From the NCBI RefSeq assembly GCF_018494065.1, contig NZ_JABBFR010000007.1, forward strand, positions 94,357 through 158,356: a stretch of 64,000 bases of DNA, given 5' to 3'. Under the pieces are notes generated by a model, which saw nothing but the letters and a program-made list of their open reading frames with translations, did not search any database and was not told the DNA's origin. The position numbers were made by a program, and so were the translations under genes. Positions within the stretch are counted from its first letter, which is position 1. Each line of letters begins with the position of its first letter. This DNA is from Rosenbergiella gaditana (GTDB lineage: Bacteria > Pseudomonadota > Gammaproteobacteria > Enterobacterales > Enterobacteriaceae). Of the stretch, positions 48,341 through 59,842 are shown in pieces.

Positions 48341-49168
48341 TTATTCATCGGCTTTCTGCAGCGTAGAGGGCTGATGAAAATAGCGACCATCTTCCCAATG
48401 TAATAGCGTTAATGCTCCGCCCCAACAACAGCCAGTATCAAGTCCAATTACATTGCTTGGCGTGCCTTTACCCTCTAACGATGCCCAGTGACCAAATACT
48501 ACGGTAAAGGCTTCGGGTAATTGTCGGGGAATATCAAACCACGGTTGTAATGGCGGGGTCGCCTCTTCGGGTTTTTCTTTACAGATCATATCTAACTGCC
48601 CCCCCGGAAAACAGTAACGCATCCGGGTCAACGCATTGGTACTGAACCGCAGACGCGCCAATCCAGTGAGGTTTTCGGACCAATTATTGGGCATATCGCC
48701 GTACATGGCATCTAACAGCAGTGGGTAGCTATCGCTTGCTAACACTGCCTCAATATCGCTTGCGCAGCGCTGCGCAGTTTCTAAATCCCACTGTGGCGTA
48801 ATGCCAGCATGGGCCATAATGAGCTGTTTTTGTTGATCGATTTGCAGTAAGGGTTGGCGGCGTAACCAATTGATTAACTCGTCACAATCCTCGGCATCAA
48901 GCAGTGGTTGCAAACGATCCTTCGATTTATTTTTACTGACACCGGCGTACACGGCCAGTAAGTGAAGGTCGTGATTACCTAGAACGATTCGTGCCGAATC
49001 ACCGAGTGATTTCACTTTTCTCAACACCTTCAGCGAATCTGGCCCACGAGCGACCAAATCACCGGTTAGCCACAATTGGTCCTGGGCAGGATCAAAGGCA
49101 ACCTGATCCAGCAATTGGCAGAGTTCTTGATAGCAGCCATGAATATCGCCGATTAAATAGGTACTCAT
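48341..49168 (-). CDS. apaH: Diadenosine tetraphosphatase
   Basis: Symmetrical Ap4A hydrolase that controls alarmone levels and removes Np4-type RNA caps. It is 275 residues starting [16 protein letters not shown] (49168); an ATG two codons earlier is an alternative. Calcineurin-like phosphoesterase motifs are [36 protein letters not shown] and the [10 protein letters not shown] loop. It is the last gene of the lptD-surA-pdxA-rsmA-apaG-apaH operon. Confidence 0.97.
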   Translation of the reverse strand: MSTYLIGDIHGCYQELCQLLDQVAFDPAQDQLWLTGDLVARGPDSLKVLRKVKSLGDSARIVLGNHDLHLLAVYAGVSKNKSKDRLQPLLDAEDCDELINWLRRQPLLQIDQQKQLIMAHAGITPQWDLETAQRCASDIEAVLASDSYPLLLDAMYGDMPNNWSENLTGLARLRFSTNALTRMRYCFPGGQLDMICKEKPEEATPPLQPWFDIPRQLPEAFTVVFGHWASLEGKGTPSNVIGLDTGCCWGGALTLLHWEDGRYFHQPSTLQKADE

Positions 49169-49194
49169 TATCACCCTTTCAGAGAAAATTACGC

Positions 49195-49572
49195 TTAGTG
49201 CAGGGCACCTTCAACAGCTAATAGAAAAAGTGGAATGGGGGCCTTAAACTCGCTTCCATCCTCATTTCGCATCAGGTAATGGCCTTGCATAGTACCGACT
49301 GGGGTTTCAAGCATTGCGCCGCTGGTGTATTGGAAGCGCTCGCCAACCTTAAGTTTAGGTTGCTTACCGATTACTCCTTCCCCTTCAACCTCAGTGACTT
49401 TTTCATTACCGTCAGTGATCAGCCAGTAACGCTCAAGCAACTGCATCGGCTGGTCACCCTGGTTCTCTAAGGTAATAGTATAGGCGAATTGGTACTGATC
49501 GGCATCCGGCGCCGAGTGCGCCGGAAGATAATGAGTTGTTACGCTAATAATTAAGGCGGTTGTTTCCGACAT
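49195..49572 (-). CDS. apaG: ApaG family protein
   Basis: A 125-residue protein with the beta-sandwich ApaG/DUF525 fold, related to FBXO3; the biochemical role is unclear. Visible motifs are [22 protein letters not shown] and [18 protein letters not shown]. The ATG overlaps the rsmA stop codon by one base (TAATG), fixing the start at 49572. A longer in-frame extension inside rsmA is not used. Confidence 0.94.
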   Translation of the reverse strand: MSETTALIISVTTHYLPAHSAPDADQYQFAYTITLENQGDQPMQLLERYWLITDGNEKVTEVEGEGVIGKQPKLKVGERFQYTSGAMLETPVGTMQGHYLMRNEDGSEFKAPIPLFLLAVEGALH

Positions 49573-50399
49573 TATTCCTCGCGAGTTTGCTGGGGAGGGT
49601 GCGCTGTCAACCATTGAGCAAGCTGACAATATTGAGCGACAGTGACATTTTCTGCACGAATTGAACCATTAATACCTAATTGCTCTAATACTTCGGTACT
49701 GAACAGATGACCTAAGCTATTACGCAATGTTTTACGGCGCTTACCAAAAGCCTCTAAGGTAATGCGACCGAGTACGCGCACATCCACCTCGGGGTAAGGC
49801 GATTGTTGATGTGGCACTAAACGAACCACGGCCGAATCAACTTTTGGTGGTGGAGTAAATGAATGAGGAGGGACTTCAAGCACCGGGATCACTTGGCAAT
49901 AATACTGCGCCATCACGGTTAAGCGGCCATAAGCTTTACTATCTGGACCCGCTACTAAGCGGTTAACGACCTCTTTTTGCAGCATAAAATGCATATCTTT
50001 AATGGCTTTGGTGAAGCTAAAAAGATGGAACATCAGAGGCGTTGAGATGTTATAGGGCAAGTTACCGAATACCCGTAAAGGTTGACCTTTTTGTTCAGCG
50101 AGTTCGCCAAAGTTAAAGGTCATCGCATCTTGTTGAAAGATGGTAAGTTTAGGGCCTAAAAATGGGTGTGTTTGTAAGCGAGCGGCAAGATCACGGTCTA
50201 ATTCGACAACGGTGAGCGTATCAAGACGCTCGCCAACAGGTTCGGTGAGGGCACCTAATCCCGGTCCAATCTCGACCATCGCATCCTGTTTGGTCGGATG
50301 GATAGCCGCAACAATGCTCTCAATAACATAGCTGTCATTCAGAAAGTTTTGTCCAAAACGTTTGCGGGCAAAGTGCCCCTGATGTACGCGATTATTCAT
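49572..50399 (-). CDS. rsmA: 16S rRNA m6(2)A1518/A1519 dimethyltransferase
   Basis: KsgA, which dimethylates two adjacent adenosines in helix 45 of 16S rRNA as a late 30S assembly checkpoint; its loss gives kasugamycin resistance. It is 275 residues, with [19 protein letters not shown], the SAM loop [15 protein letters not shown], and the catalytic NLPYNIST. The C-terminal lobe has [18 protein letters not shown]. It overlaps pdxA by eight bases and apaG by one base. Confidence 0.97.
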   Translation of the reverse strand: MNNRVHQGHFARKRFGQNFLNDSYVIESIVAAIHPTKQDAMVEIGPGLGALTEPVGERLDTLTVVELDRDLAARLQTHPFLGPKLTIFQQDAMTFNFGELAEQKGQPLRVFGNLPYNISTPLMFHLFSFTKAIKDMHFMLQKEVVNRLVAGPDSKAYGRLTVMAQYYCQVIPVLEVPPHSFTPPPKVDSAVVRLVPHQQSPYPEVDVRVLGRITLEAFGKRRKTLRNSLGHLFSTEVLEQLGINGSIRAENVTVAQYCQLAQWLTAHPPQQTREE

Positions 50400-51384
50400 T
50401 ACTACTCTTAATCATAGTGATAGCAAGGCGAAGTGCAGTGATAAAGCTGCCTGTGTCCGCCTGGTGTGTACCGGCTAAGTCGAGGGCCGTACCATGGTCG
50501 ACTGAAGTCCGGATAAAAGGTAAGCCGAGAGTGATATTCACAGCGCGACCAAAACCTTGGTATTTTAATACTGGGAGGCCTTGGTCGTGATACATGGCTA
50601 ACACCGCATCTGCCTGCTGCAAATATTTCGGTTGAAACAAGGTGTCAGCAGGAAGAGGCCCGCTGAGTCGGTAGCCGTGCTGTCGCAGTTCAGCCAATAC
50701 CGGTTCAATCACCTCAATCTCTTCACGTCCCATGTGCCCATTTTCTCCGGCATGCGGATTCAGACCACTGACTAAAATATGGGGCTCAGTAAGTCCGAAT
50801 TTACGGCACAAGTCGGAATGTAAAATGGTGATCACTTCGCGCAAGCTCTGCTGAGTGATTGCGGCTGAGACATCTTTTAACGGGAGATGTGTCGTGGCGA
50901 GCGCAACGCGCAATGCTTCTGTCGCCAGCATCATCACCACACGTGGCGTTGATGAGCGTTCAGCGAAGAATTCAGTGTGGCCGGTAAAAGGGATGCCAGC
51001 ATCATTGATGACGCCTTTATGAACAGGCCCTGTGACTAAGGCATCGAATTCACCACTCAAATTTCCATCACATGCCCGAGCAAGAGACGCTAATACATAC
51101 TGACTGTTAGCGGGATTCAGCACACCGGGTAAAGTCGCCGCAGGCAGCGGAATAGGGCAAAGCGTTAAGCTCCCTGCTGCTTGAGGCTGCGCAGGCACTT
51201 GCGGTTGATAAGGGTGCAGTGTAAGAGGTAAACCTAGCATTTCAGCACGCTGAAGGAGTAGCGCGCGATCGGCACAGACAACAAGCTCGGCGGGCCAAGC
51301 CTGTTGTGCCAGTCGCACAATCAAGTCAGGGCCAATCCCGGCGGGGTCGCCGGGAGTGATAGCGATACGAGGAGTATTAGCCAT
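50392..51384 (-). CDS. pdxA: 4-hydroxythreonine-4-phosphate dehydrogenase
   Basis: Acts in de novo pyridoxal phosphate synthesis, oxidising 4-phosphohydroxy-L-threonine. It is 330 residues, opening [17 protein letters not shown]. Metal-ligand histidines are in [23 protein letters not shown] and [15 protein letters not shown], plus [13 protein letters not shown]. The last eight bases overlap rsmA and the first eight overlap surA, so translation is coupled in the operon. Confidence 0.97.
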   Translation of the reverse strand: MANTPRIAITPGDPAGIGPDLIVRLAQQAWPAELVVCADRALLLQRAEMLGLPLTLHPYQPQVPAQPQAAGSLTLCPIPLPAATLPGVLNPANSQYVLASLARACDGNLSGEFDALVTGPVHKGVINDAGIPFTGHTEFFAERSSTPRVVMMLATEALRVALATTHLPLKDVSAAITQQSLREVITILHSDLCRKFGLTEPHILVSGLNPHAGENGHMGREEIEVIEPVLAELRQHGYRLSGPLPADTLFQPKYLQQADAVLAMYHDQGLPVLKYQGFGRAVNITLGLPFIRTSVDHGTALDLAGTHQADTGSFITALRLAITMIKSSNE

Positions 51385-52672
51385 TAGAGTCTAAGATTTT
51401 TACATAAGCTGAAGCGCGTTCTTCTTGCATCCAAGTTTGCGCTTCTTCGGCAAACTTACGGTTGAAGAGAATACGGTAAGCTCTATCTTTTTCGGCTTCG
51501 TCGGTTTTATCGACTTGGCGTGTCCCTAATAGTTCAATCAGGTGCCAACCAAAGGAAGAGTGAACGGGTTGACTGAGTTTATTCGGTGATAAGTGCATTA
51601 ATGCATCACGGAAAGCAGGATCATAGATAGTTGGAGAAGCCCAACCTAAATCGCCGCCTTGGTTAGCAGAACCTGGGTCATCAGAGTTTTGGCGCGCAGC
51701 GTTAGCAAAAGTCGTTTTACCACTGCGGATATCTGCAGCAATTTGCTCGATTTTGGCACGTGCTTGGTCATTACTCATGATTGGCGATGTTTTAACCAAA
51801 ATGTGACGAGCATGGACTTCGGTCACCGAGACGTTTTTACTTTCGCCACGCACGTCGTTTACTCTCAGGATGTGGAAGCCAACACCTGAGCGGATCGGGC
51901 CAATGATATCGCCTTTTTGTGCAGTGCTTAAAGTTTGGCTAAACAGAGAAGGGAGTTCTTCAATTTTACCCCAACCCATATTACCGCCTTTGAGCGCTTC
52001 AGGTGAGGCAGAATAGGTCACTGCCATTTTACCGAAGTTCGCGCCACCGCGCAGTTCACCCACTAACTTCTTGGCTAAATCTTCTTCATCATCGACCTGT
52101 TGTTGCGTCGGATTCTCGGGAAGAGGGAGCAGGATCATGCTCAGGTTCATCTCGGTACCCGGGACGTTTTGGGCAGCAACTTGCTTGGCTAACGTATCAA
52201 CTTCTTGAGGAAGAATAGTGATACGGCTACGAACTTCGTTATTTCTGACCGAAGCAATCGTCATTTCATGACGGATTTGTGTACGATAAGTAGCGTAATT
52301 CATGCCATCGTAAGCTAAACGACTCCGTAATTGATCAAGCGTCATGTGGTTTTGAGTGGCGATATTCTTGATTGCCTCATCGACCTCTTGATCGCTGATC
52401 GTGACGCCTGCGCGCTGACCTTGTTGCATGATGATGCTATCCATGATCTGACGCTCTAAAATCTGATGGCGCAGCGTGGCATCGTCGGGCAACTGTTGAC
52501 CGGCCTGATGAGCTTGACTCTTGACGGAAGCCATCATGCTATCAATATCACTTTCTAGGACTACGCCATTGTTGACAACGGCTGCAACTTTATCAATGAC
52601 TTGAGGCGCTGCGAAAGCATGACTTGCATTCGCCATTAAAGCACCCAGCATCAGGAGTTTCCAATTCTTCAT
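51377..52672 (-). CDS. surA: Periplasmic chaperone and peptidyl-prolyl isomerase SurA
   Basis: Escorts unfolded outer-membrane proteins, including LptD, across the periplasm. It is 431 residues with a signal peptide cleaved at about residue 21 ([10 protein letters not shown]). The N-terminal chaperone module has [16 protein letters not shown]. Two parvulin domains follow; the second has the classical active-site segments [15 protein letters not shown] and [16 protein letters not shown]. It is downstream of lptD and couples to pdxA. The functional link to lptD next door is well established. Confidence 0.97.
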   Translation of the reverse strand: MKNWKLLMLGALMANASHAFAAPQVIDKVAAVVNNGVVLESDIDSMMASVKSQAHQAGQQLPDDATLRHQILERQIMDSIIMQQGQRAGVTISDQEVDEAIKNIATQNHMTLDQLRSRLAYDGMNYATYRTQIRHEMTIASVRNNEVRSRITILPQEVDTLAKQVAAQNVPGTEMNLSMILLPLPENPTQQQVDDEEDLAKKLVGELRGGANFGKMAVTYSASPEALKGGNMGWGKIEELPSLFSQTLSTAQKGDIIGPIRSGVGFHILRVNDVRGESKNVSVTEVHARHILVKTSPIMSNDQARAKIEQIAADIRSGKTTFANAARQNSDDPGSANQGGDLGWASPTIYDPAFRDALMHLSPNKLSQPVHSSFGWHLIELLGTRQVDKTDEAEKDRAYRILFNRKFAEEAQTWMQEERASAYVKILDSNG

Positions 52673-52726
52673 ACATTTTCCATCGTTAAGACCGCAATGC
52701 GGAAATTACCGGTTATCGACTAATGA

Positions 52727-55084
52727 CTAAAACGCTGGCTGATAAGGGATAATTCCCTGAGTCCGCATTTCTGCGGTACCTAGACCGTAGTTAGCCCCTA
52801 ATCCTCGGAACTCAATATTAAATGAGATCTGATTATCGTACTCACTGGTATTGTTTTGCCAGCCATTGATCTTACGTTCATAACCCAAGCGTACCGCGTA
52901 GCAACATGAGCTATACTGCACGCCAAGTAGCTGCTCAGCAGGCTTACTATTACGTGTATCATAATAGTAGGCGCCGACAACAGACCAAGCATCAGCAATT
53001 GGCCAACTGGCGGTAGCACCCACTTGCGATATCCCATTCTTATAGATTGGGCTAGTGGTGTAAATTGAGTTATTCATCGCGCGAGCAATGTATTCAGGGC
53101 TACTGTAGCGATAGTTCAGTTGTATCACACGGTCATTATCTTGGCGGTATTCAATACCGGCATTACCTTGCGCCACGTTGTTTAAGTGGGTGTCATACTG
53201 TAAGCCACCCCGTAAACCCCATTGGTCAGTCATACGCCAGTAGGTATCACCAGCCCAAATAATACTTCCCGTATCATTATCATCCGACGGATCACCCGTA
53301 CGTGAGCGAGTAAACGCGTAGATTTGACCTACGGAGGCATTAAAACGTTCAACTAAATTTTCATCATAGATACGGGTGGTGATTCCCGTTGCGACTTGGT
53401 TAGTCGACGCAATACGATCTAAACCACTATAAGTCCGATCACGGAATAACCCCGTGTAATCGGTTTGCAATAAGGTCGAATCGTAAGGGTAGATATTATT
53501 TTGATTGCGATAAGGCGTGTAAAGGTACTGAACACGGGGTTCTAGCGTTTGGGTATAGCCTTGTGCCCAATCCATATCACGGTCAAACACTAACTTACCA
53601 TCAACCTTGAATTGTGGCAGTGTCCGGTTCACCGAGCTTTTCAGATTATAATCCCCACCATTTGGTAGGTCGTTGGCATTTTGCAAATGCTCTTGCTGGT
53701 AGTGCGTAGCAAGTAATTTTGCTTCGGTATTTAAGCTCGCCCAGCCATTGGAAAGAGGTAAATCAATGGTCGGTTCAATATGAAGCCGTGTTGCACGGGG
53801 TAACCGCGAGTTGGTATTGGTAAAGCGTGCAAACTGACCGTAAACGTGGGTATCGAATGGCCCGACATCATTTTGATAAAGATTGACATCTAACTGCGGT
53901 AATGTGCGATAGATACTGGTATTTAACTTATTGAAAGTTTGGAAATCACGCGTCGAGAGTGTAGCGTCCCAGTTTCTAGCGGCGTAACCAAAACTAAATT
54001 TCTGATCGGCATAGCCATCAGTGGAGCTGTAGTATTTCGAGTCGAGGTCGTTAAAATAGTAACGGTCGCTAACTTTGGTGTAGTTAGCGTTAAAGCGCCA
54101 GTGCTGATCATAGACCCCACTGTGATTCCAATAGAATAACCAACGCTTCGAGCTATCGCCCTCAGAGATCCCTCGAGCGCTTTGTTGCTTATCGTACTGG
54201 TTATCAGAACCCAAGTAGTCGAACTCCATTAACCCCGCGCCTAATACGGATAGATAACGGAATTCATTTTGCAACTGCATACCCCGTTTGCTCATGTAGT
54301 GCGGAGTAATGGTGGCATCCATTTGTGGCGCGATATTCCAGTAATAAGGCAACATAAATTCGACGCCATTTTTACTGCCATACTTCGCGTTAGGAATCAG
54401 GAAACCTGAACGACGGCGATCGCCGATCGGCATCTGTAGATAAGGGCTATAAAAAACAGGTACTGACCCGATTTTAAATCTCGCATTCCAAATTTCAGCC
54501 ACTTCTTCTTGGCGGTCTTCAATGATTTCTGACCCAACGACACTCCAGCTGTTGGCGTTAGGTAAACAGGTAGTGAAGCTACCATTTTCTAGAATGGTGT
54601 AGCGATTATTACCGCGTTGCTTCATTTGAGAACCCGTACCACGTCCTTGGCGGCCAACCATTTGGTAGTTACCGTCCCAAACATTAGTATCTTTGGTAGT
54701 TAAATTGGACCAGGCTTTAGGGCCTTTTAATATGACTTGGTTATCGTCGTAGTGGACGTTACCGAGTGCATCCACCGTGCGGGTGGGGGTGGTTTGCCCC
54801 GCTTGTTGGCGTTGATGCAGTTGCACTTGGTCAGCAAGAAGTCGACTATTCCCTTGATTAACATCTACTTTACCGTCGAATACCGCATCGTCAGGGTAAT
54901 TACCTTTAACACTATCTGAATGAATAGTGACTGGCTGAGTATTCGGATCACTATTGACCAGCGGACGATTATAAGAAGGTACGCCCAGCATACATTGCGA
55001 CATCAGATCGTCAGCAAGCGAATACTGGCTGTATAGGGCTGATCCAATCATAGTGGCCAGCAATGTAGGTAGTCTTTTATTCAT
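52727..55084 (-). CDS. lptD: LPS-assembly outer-membrane protein LptD
   Basis: The outer-membrane beta-barrel that inserts lipopolysaccharide at the cell surface with LptE. It is 785 residues (E. coli 784) with a signal peptide of about 24 residues, then an OstA/jellyroll domain starting [14 protein letters not shown]. The four cysteines that form the maturation disulfides are visible: SQC near 30, FTTCLP near 174, and the adjacent pair SSCC near 725. The C-terminal part is rich in alternating aromatic strands and ends in YQPAF, a typical barrel terminus. It heads the operon down to apaH and is divergent from djlA. Confidence 0.96.
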   Translation of the reverse strand: MNKRLPTLLATMIGSALYSQYSLADDLMSQCMLGVPSYNRPLVNSDPNTQPVTIHSDSVKGNYPDDAVFDGKVDVNQGNSRLLADQVQLHQRQQAGQTTPTRTVDALGNVHYDDNQVILKGPKAWSNLTTKDTNVWDGNYQMVGRQGRGTGSQMKQRGNNRYTILENGSFTTCLPNANSWSVVGSEIIEDRQEEVAEIWNARFKIGSVPVFYSPYLQMPIGDRRRSGFLIPNAKYGSKNGVEFMLPYYWNIAPQMDATITPHYMSKRGMQLQNEFRYLSVLGAGLMEFDYLGSDNQYDKQQSARGISEGDSSKRWLFYWNHSGVYDQHWRFNANYTKVSDRYYFNDLDSKYYSSTDGYADQKFSFGYAARNWDATLSTRDFQTFNKLNTSIYRTLPQLDVNLYQNDVGPFDTHVYGQFARFTNTNSRLPRATRLHIEPTIDLPLSNGWASLNTEAKLLATHYQQEHLQNANDLPNGGDYNLKSSVNRTLPQFKVDGKLVFDRDMDWAQGYTQTLEPRVQYLYTPYRNQNNIYPYDSTLLQTDYTGLFRDRTYSGLDRIASTNQVATGITTRIYDENLVERFNASVGQIYAFTRSRTGDPSDDNDTGSIIWAGDTYWRMTDQWGLRGGLQYDTHLNNVAQGNAGIEYRQDNDRVIQLNYRYSSPEYIARAMNNSIYTTSPIYKNGISQVGATASWPIADAWSVVGAYYYDTRNSKPAEQLLGVQYSSCCYAVRLGYERKINGWQNNTSEYDNQISFNIEFRGLGANYGLGTAEMRTQGIIPYQPAF

Positions 55085-55265
55085 ACGCGGTATCTAAGAT
55101 TCCGTTAGTTCTGGCAAGGGGCCAGCAGTCCGATAAAGAGTAACTTACCGAAAGTATCAGCGCCAGCGATAATCGTGATTAAGCTGGTTTAGCGATAGGC
55201 GGTTTAGTAAATGACGGGTATGATAATCGAAAATGAAAACATTAGCATGACGAATTGAGGAGTTT

Positions 55266-56078
55266 ATGCGCTACCGAGGCAAAGTTATTGGTTTTTTATT
55301 GGGGCTCTTTTCAGGGGTAGGGTTTTGGGGCATCGTCGGCGGCGTACTCCTCGGGCATCTCGTCGATACTGTAATGTCCAATTTTGCTGGAAATTTTAAG
55401 GGTACAGCTCACTCGAGACAGAACTTGTTTTTCATTACGACTTTTCAAGTTATGGGGCATTTAACCAAATCAAAAGGTCGAGTCACTGAGGCGGATATCC
55501 AGCTGGCCTCAACTATTATGGATCGCATGCAGTTACAAGGTGCGTCGCGACAACTCGCGCAACAAGCGTTCCGTGAAGGGAAAGAGACTGACTTTCCGCT
55601 GCGCCAAAAATTACGTGAATTTAGACAGGCGTGCGTGGGGCGAGTTGATCTGATAAAGATTTTTCTGGAAATCCAAATTCAAGCTGCACTTGCCGACGGT
55701 GAGTTACATCCAAATGAACAGCAAGTCTTATATATTATTGCGGAAGAACTTGGCATTTCGCGTCAGCAGTTCGAACTATTCATTCGAATGATGGCGGGGG
55801 GAAGCCATTTTGGACAGCAAGGTTACTCGCAACAACAAGGGGGATTTCGCCAAGCGCCTCAGGGACCAACATTGCAAGATGCCTGCTCCGTATTAGGCGT
55901 ATCCCCCGAAGATGATGCATTAACCATCAAACGCGCCTATCGGAAGTTAATGAGTGAGCACCACCCGGATAAGCTGGTAGCAAAGGGCTTACCGCCAGAG
56001 ATGATGACCTTAGCAAAAGAGAAGACGCAAAAAATTCAATCAGCTTACGAACTGATCCGCACACAGAAAGGCTTTTAA
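55266..56078 (+). CDS. djlA: Membrane-anchored J-domain co-chaperone DjlA
   Basis: An inner-membrane DnaJ-like protein that stimulates DnaK and the Rcs envelope-stress pathway when overproduced. It is 270 residues: a single N-terminal membrane segment with Gly-rich face ([20 protein letters not shown]), a TerB-like helical domain from about 50 to 180 ([21 protein letters not shown]), a Gln/Gly-rich linker, and a C-terminal J domain with HPD in [26 protein letters not shown] precedes the ATG. It is divergent from lptD, as in E. coli. Confidence 0.96.
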   Translation: MRYRGKVIGFLLGLFSGVGFWGIVGGVLLGHLVDTVMSNFAGNFKGTAHSRQNLFFITTFQVMGHLTKSKGRVTEADIQLASTIMDRMQLQGASRQLAQQAFREGKETDFPLRQKLREFRQACVGRVDLIKIFLEIQIQAALADGELHPNEQQVLYIIAEELGISRQQFELFIRMMAGGSHFGQQGYSQQQGGFRQAPQGPTLQDACSVLGVSPEDDALTIKRAYRKLMSEHHPDKLVAKGLPPEMMTLAKEKTQKIQSAYELIRTQKGF

Positions 56079-56092
56079 CCTCAAGGTGTGCG

Positions 56093-56126
56093 CAGCCTGC
56101 AGAGATTAGAAATCTGCAGGCTGTTT
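56093..56126. terminator. Hairpin at the djlA/rluA convergent 3' ends
   Basis: CAGCCTGCAG and CTGCAGGCTG form a long stem with an inner AGATT/AATCT pairing, followed by TTTAAA. It overlaps the last codons and stop of rluA on the opposite strand. Confidence 0.55.
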
Positions 56127-56756
56127 AAATGTCATACTGTTACCGAAAACTGGATGAGTGATGGTAAGACGCTCGGCATGGAGTAATAACCGAGTGGATA
56201 ATGCTTTCGCTTCCGGTGAGGCATAAAAGTTGTCCCCCAAGATGGGATGCCCCATTGCTAACATGTGCACACGTAACTGGTGGGAGCGCCCGGTAATAGG
56301 TTTGAGCTGGACACGACAACTCACGGCATCTCGTTCGAGTACTTCCCACTCTGTTTGTGCTGCTTTACCGGTTTCAAAGCAAACTTTCTGTTTAGGGCGA
56401 TTTGGCCAATCGCAAATTAATGGCAAATCGACTAATCCCTCATCGGGCAATAGCTGCCCCCATACCTGAGCAATATAGGTTTTAGACGGCTCTCGCTCAC
56501 GGAACTGGCGTTTTAATTCGCGCTCAGCAGCCTTGGTCAAGGCCACCACCATCACGCCGCTAGTTGCCATATCAAGGCGATGCACCGACTCGGCACTAGG
56601 AAAGTCACGCTGGATACGCGTCATAATACTGTCATTATGTTCCGGCAGACGTCCAGGTACCGATAATAGGCCACTCGGCTTATTGACCACGATAATATGC
56701 TCATCCTGATACAGAATATGCAGCCAAGGTTCAAGGGGTGGGTGGTAAGCTTCCAT
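56106..56756 (-). CDS. rluA: Dual-specificity tRNA/23S rRNA pseudouridine synthase RluA
   Basis: Makes pseudouridine 746 in 23S rRNA and 32 in several tRNAs. It is 216 residues, without an S4 domain. The catalytic Asp is in SVHRLDMATSGVMVVALTKAA. KPSGLLSVPGR at the start, and LKPITGRSHQLRVHMLAMGHPILGD near 155, are family motifs. It follows rapA on the same strand after 36 bases. Confidence 0.96.
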   Translation of the reverse strand: MEAYHPPLEPWLHILYQDEHIIVVNKPSGLLSVPGRLPEHNDSIMTRIQRDFPSAESVHRLDMATSGVMVVALTKAAERELKRQFREREPSKTYIAQVWGQLLPDEGLVDLPLICDWPNRPKQKVCFETGKAAQTEWEVLERDAVSCRVQLKPITGRSHQLRVHMLAMGHPILGDNFYASPEAKALSTRLLLHAERLTITHPVFGNSMTFKQPADF

Positions 56757-56767
56757 TTTCTATCCTA

Positions 56768-56785
56768 GAGGGGGTAGCCCCCCTC
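56768..56785 (-). terminator. GC hairpin between rapA and rluA
   Basis: GAGGGG/CCCCTC stem with a short loop in the 36-base gap. There is no T-tract, so it may only slow polymerase or affect mRNA stability. Confidence 0.3.
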
Positions 56786-56792
56786 ATAACTT

Positions 56793-59699
56793 TTACTGAT
56801 GGGTAACGACGATCAGGCGTAACGCGTCTAATCGCCAATTCGCTTGCGATAAGCTTTCAAGAACTTCTTGACGATTATCACGTAGCGCATCAATTTCATC
56901 TTCACGAATGTTAGGGTTAACGCTTTGCAGCGCTTCCAAACGTGCCAGTTCTGCAGTGAGCTGTTTCTCAGCCGTTTGCTGTGCTTCTGCAATCACCGCT
57001 TGCGCGCTCGCACTAACCAGTTGCTCGCCATTGGTAAGAATTTGGTGGACTTCTTGCTGCACCGCATTCACCAGCTTGCTCCCGGTGTGACGATTGACCG
57101 CGTTAAGTTGGCGATTGAAACTTTCGAACTCCACCTTATCGGCCAGATTATTCCCTTTCGTATCGACTAGTAGACGTAACGGCGTTGGTGGCAGGAAGCG
57201 TGTCAGTTGTAGCTGTTTCGGTGCTTGTGCTTCGACAACGTAGATCAGTTCCAGTAATAGAGTGCCGACCGGTAAGGCTTTATTTTTCAATAAAGAGAGG
57301 GCGCAACTTCCGGTGTCGCCAGATAAAATCAGGTCAAGGCCATTACGAATTAACGGATGTTCCCAAGTAATGAACTGGGTATCTTCACGGGATAAGGCTT
57401 GGTTACGGTTAAAGGTAATGGTGCAACCATCTTCCGGTAATCCTGGAAAATCAGGAACTAGCATATGGTCGGATGGGGTTAACACAATCAAGTTATCGCT
57501 ACGGTCTTCTTGATTAATTCCGACAATATCGAACAGATTTAGGGCAAAGTTGACCAACGCGGTATCGTTATCTTGTGCAGCTATCTCATCGGCGAGACGT
57601 TCGGCTTTTTCTCCGCCATGAGAATGCAGCTCTAATAAGCGGTCACGGCCCGATTCAAGCTGAGATTTTAGATCGTCATGTTGCGCTCGACAGTGCTGAA
57701 TAAAGTCTTCCAAGCCTTCATCCTTTTCTGGCGTAACCAAGAATTCTAATAGCTGTGGGTGCACACTATCGTAAATGGTACGGCCGGTCGGACAGGTACT
57801 TTCGAACGCGTCTAGCCCTTCATGGAACCAACGTAATAACACCGCTTGCGCCGTGTTTTCTAACCATGGCACCATGATTTCGATATCATGTAACTGACCG
57901 ATACGATCTAGGCGGCCAATACGTTGTTCTAAGAGATCCGGGTTGAAGGGAAGATCGAACATCACCATACGGCTGGCGAATTGGAAGTTACGTCCTTCTG
58001 AGCCAATCTCTGAGCAGAGCAAGACCTGTGCACCGTCTTCTTGCGAAGCAAAGAAGGCCGCCGCTTTATCGCGTTCAATAATCGACAGTCCTTCATGGAA
58101 TACGGCTGCGCGGATCCCCTCGCGCTCACGCAATACTTGCTCTAACTGAAGCGCAGTCGCGGCTTTTGCACAGATAACGAGGACTTTCTCTTTACGGTGT
58201 TCCAGCAGGTAGTTAATCAACCACTCCACACGAGGATCAAAAGCCCACCAGGTTCCGTTATCCCCTTCGAACTCTTGGTAAATTTGCTCAGGATAGAGCA
58301 AGTCGCGAGCACGTTCATCTTTGCTCTTACGTCCCGACATAATACCAGAGACTTTGATCGCCGTCTGGTATTGGCTTGGTAGCGGTAAACGAACGGCATG
58401 TAACGCGCGTTTCGGGAAGCCTTGTACCCCTTGACGGGTATTACGGAACAGTACGCGGCTGGTACCATGGCGATCGGTTAACATCTCGACCAGTTGCTGA
58501 CGGGCGACCAAGCGCTCGTCGCTGTCACTGTTCGCTTGCAGGATCAGCGGACGAATATCTTGCTCTTTAATCAAGCCGTTAATCACGGCGATTTGTTGAT
58601 CGGCTAGTGGCTCTTCCGCTAAGAGGTTGGCAACGGCATCCGCAACGGGTTGGAAGTGACGCTGTTCTTCTACAAACGCATCGAAATCATGGAAGCGGTC
58701 GGCATCGAGTAGACGTAAACGGGCAAAGTGGCTTTCCATGCCTAATTGTTCTGGCGTGGCGGTTAATAGCAATACGCCGGGGACCACATCGGCAAGTTTT
58801 TCAATCACTTGGTATTCACGACCTGGCTTACCCTCGGACCAAGAGAGGTGATGGGCTTCATCGACCACCATCAAGTCCCAATCGGCTTCCAGCATATCTT
58901 CTAAACGTTGCTTATTTTTGCACACAAAATCCAATGAGCAGATCACCAACTGTTCGGTGAAAAAGGGATTGGTGCTGTCAAAGCGTGCTTCATTATAACG
59001 TTCATCGTCGAACAGCGCGAAGTGGAGGGTAAAGCGGCGCAGCATTTCTACCAGCCACTGATGTTGCAGTGTCTCAGGGACAATAATCAAGACTCGTTCA
59101 GCGCGTCCAGCAAGCAGTTGCTGTTGGATAATCATGCCGGCTTCAATGGTTTTACCCAGTCCGACTTCGTCAGCGAGTAAGACGCGTGGTGCATGACGAC
59201 GACCCACATCTTGCGCGATGTGTAGCTGGTGAGGGATCAGATTAGTACGCATCCCGCGCATGCCACTGGTGGGTAAACGGTATTGCTCACTTTGGTATTT
59301 TCTTGCACGGTAGCGTAACGCGAACCGGTCCATCCGGTCCAATTGTCCGGCGAACAGGCGATCCTGTGGCTTACTAAAGATAAGTTTACTGTCTAACATC
59401 ACCTCGCGTAACACCACATTGGCTTCCTGTGTGTCGCTTCGCGTACCGATATAAGCAATGAGACCATTTTCATCGCGTACCTCGTCAACGACCAGTTGCC
59501 AACCTTCGTGGCTGGTAATGGTATCGCCTGGATTAAACATGACACGAGTGATAGGAGAATCATTACGGGCATAAAGTCGGTTTTCGCCGGTGGCTGGGAA
59601 AAGTAAGGTCACCATGCGTGCATCGATTGCAACGACAGTTCCCAGTCCAAGTTCACTTTCTGTATCACTAATCCAGCGCTGACCAAGTGTAAAAGGCAT
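56793..59699 (-). CDS. rapA: RNA polymerase-associated Swi2/Snf2 ATPase RapA
   Basis: A 968-residue ATPase that recycles RNA polymerase stalled after transcription. The N-terminal Tudor-like domains start [18 protein letters not shown]. The ATPase core has Walker [18 protein letters not shown] near 170 and the DEAHH box in [12 protein letters not shown] near 280. Motifs V/VI are visible as [16 protein letters not shown] and [13 protein letters not shown]. The coiled C-terminal domain contains long Glu/Gln/Ala helices. polB lies upstream on the same strand after 143 bases. Confidence 0.97.
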   Translation of the reverse strand: MPFTLGQRWISDTESELGLGTVVAIDARMVTLLFPATGENRLYARNDSPITRVMFNPGDTITSHEGWQLVVDEVRDENGLIAYIGTRSDTQEANVVLREVMLDSKLIFSKPQDRLFAGQLDRMDRFALRYRARKYQSEQYRLPTSGMRGMRTNLIPHQLHIAQDVGRRHAPRVLLADEVGLGKTIEAGMIIQQQLLAGRAERVLIIVPETLQHQWLVEMLRRFTLHFALFDDERYNEARFDSTNPFFTEQLVICSLDFVCKNKQRLEDMLEADWDLMVVDEAHHLSWSEGKPGREYQVIEKLADVVPGVLLLTATPEQLGMESHFARLRLLDADRFHDFDAFVEEQRHFQPVADAVANLLAEEPLADQQIAVINGLIKEQDIRPLILQANSDSDERLVARQQLVEMLTDRHGTSRVLFRNTRQGVQGFPKRALHAVRLPLPSQYQTAIKVSGIMSGRKSKDERARDLLYPEQIYQEFEGDNGTWWAFDPRVEWLINYLLEHRKEKVLVICAKAATALQLEQVLREREGIRAAVFHEGLSIIERDKAAAFFASQEDGAQVLLCSEIGSEGRNFQFASRMVMFDLPFNPDLLEQRIGRLDRIGQLHDIEIMVPWLENTAQAVLLRWFHEGLDAFESTCPTGRTIYDSVHPQLLEFLVTPEKDEGLEDFIQHCRAQHDDLKSQLESGRDRLLELHSHGGEKAERLADEIAAQDNDTALVNFALNLFDIVGINQEDRSDNLIVLTPSDHMLVPDFPGLPEDGCTITFNRNQALSREDTQFITWEHPLIRNGLDLILSGDTGSCALSLLKNKALPVGTLLLELIYVVEAQAPKQLQLTRFLPPTPLRLLVDTKGNNLADKVEFESFNRQLNAVNRHTGSKLVNAVQQEVHQILTNGEQLVSASAQAVIAEAQQTAEKQLTAELARLEALQSVNPNIREDEIDALRDNRQEVLESLSQANWRLDALRLIVVTHQ

Positions 59700-59842
59700 A
59701 AATTTTGCTCGATTCTCTTAATTATAGGGATGTATTGATTCACGGATAACGGGCCGAACATCGTTTCCACCCAGGTGGTGGGTAAAGGCCAGGTTATTTT
59801 GAAGGGCGCTATGGTACTGGAAGGCGGAGGATTCGTCACCTA

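Noticed and set aside
49573..49629. Longer apaG start inside rsmA
   Set aside because: The TAATG overlap start gives the exact 125-residue family length; the extension has no homology.
58607..58960. 117-codon frame antisense to rapA
   Set aside because: Same reasoning: shadow of a highly conserved ATPase domain, no initiation signals.
59609..59839. 76-codon minus-strand frame between polB and rapA
   Set aside because: Overlaps the start of rapA in another frame, no ribosome site and no recognisable protein; treated as spacer.
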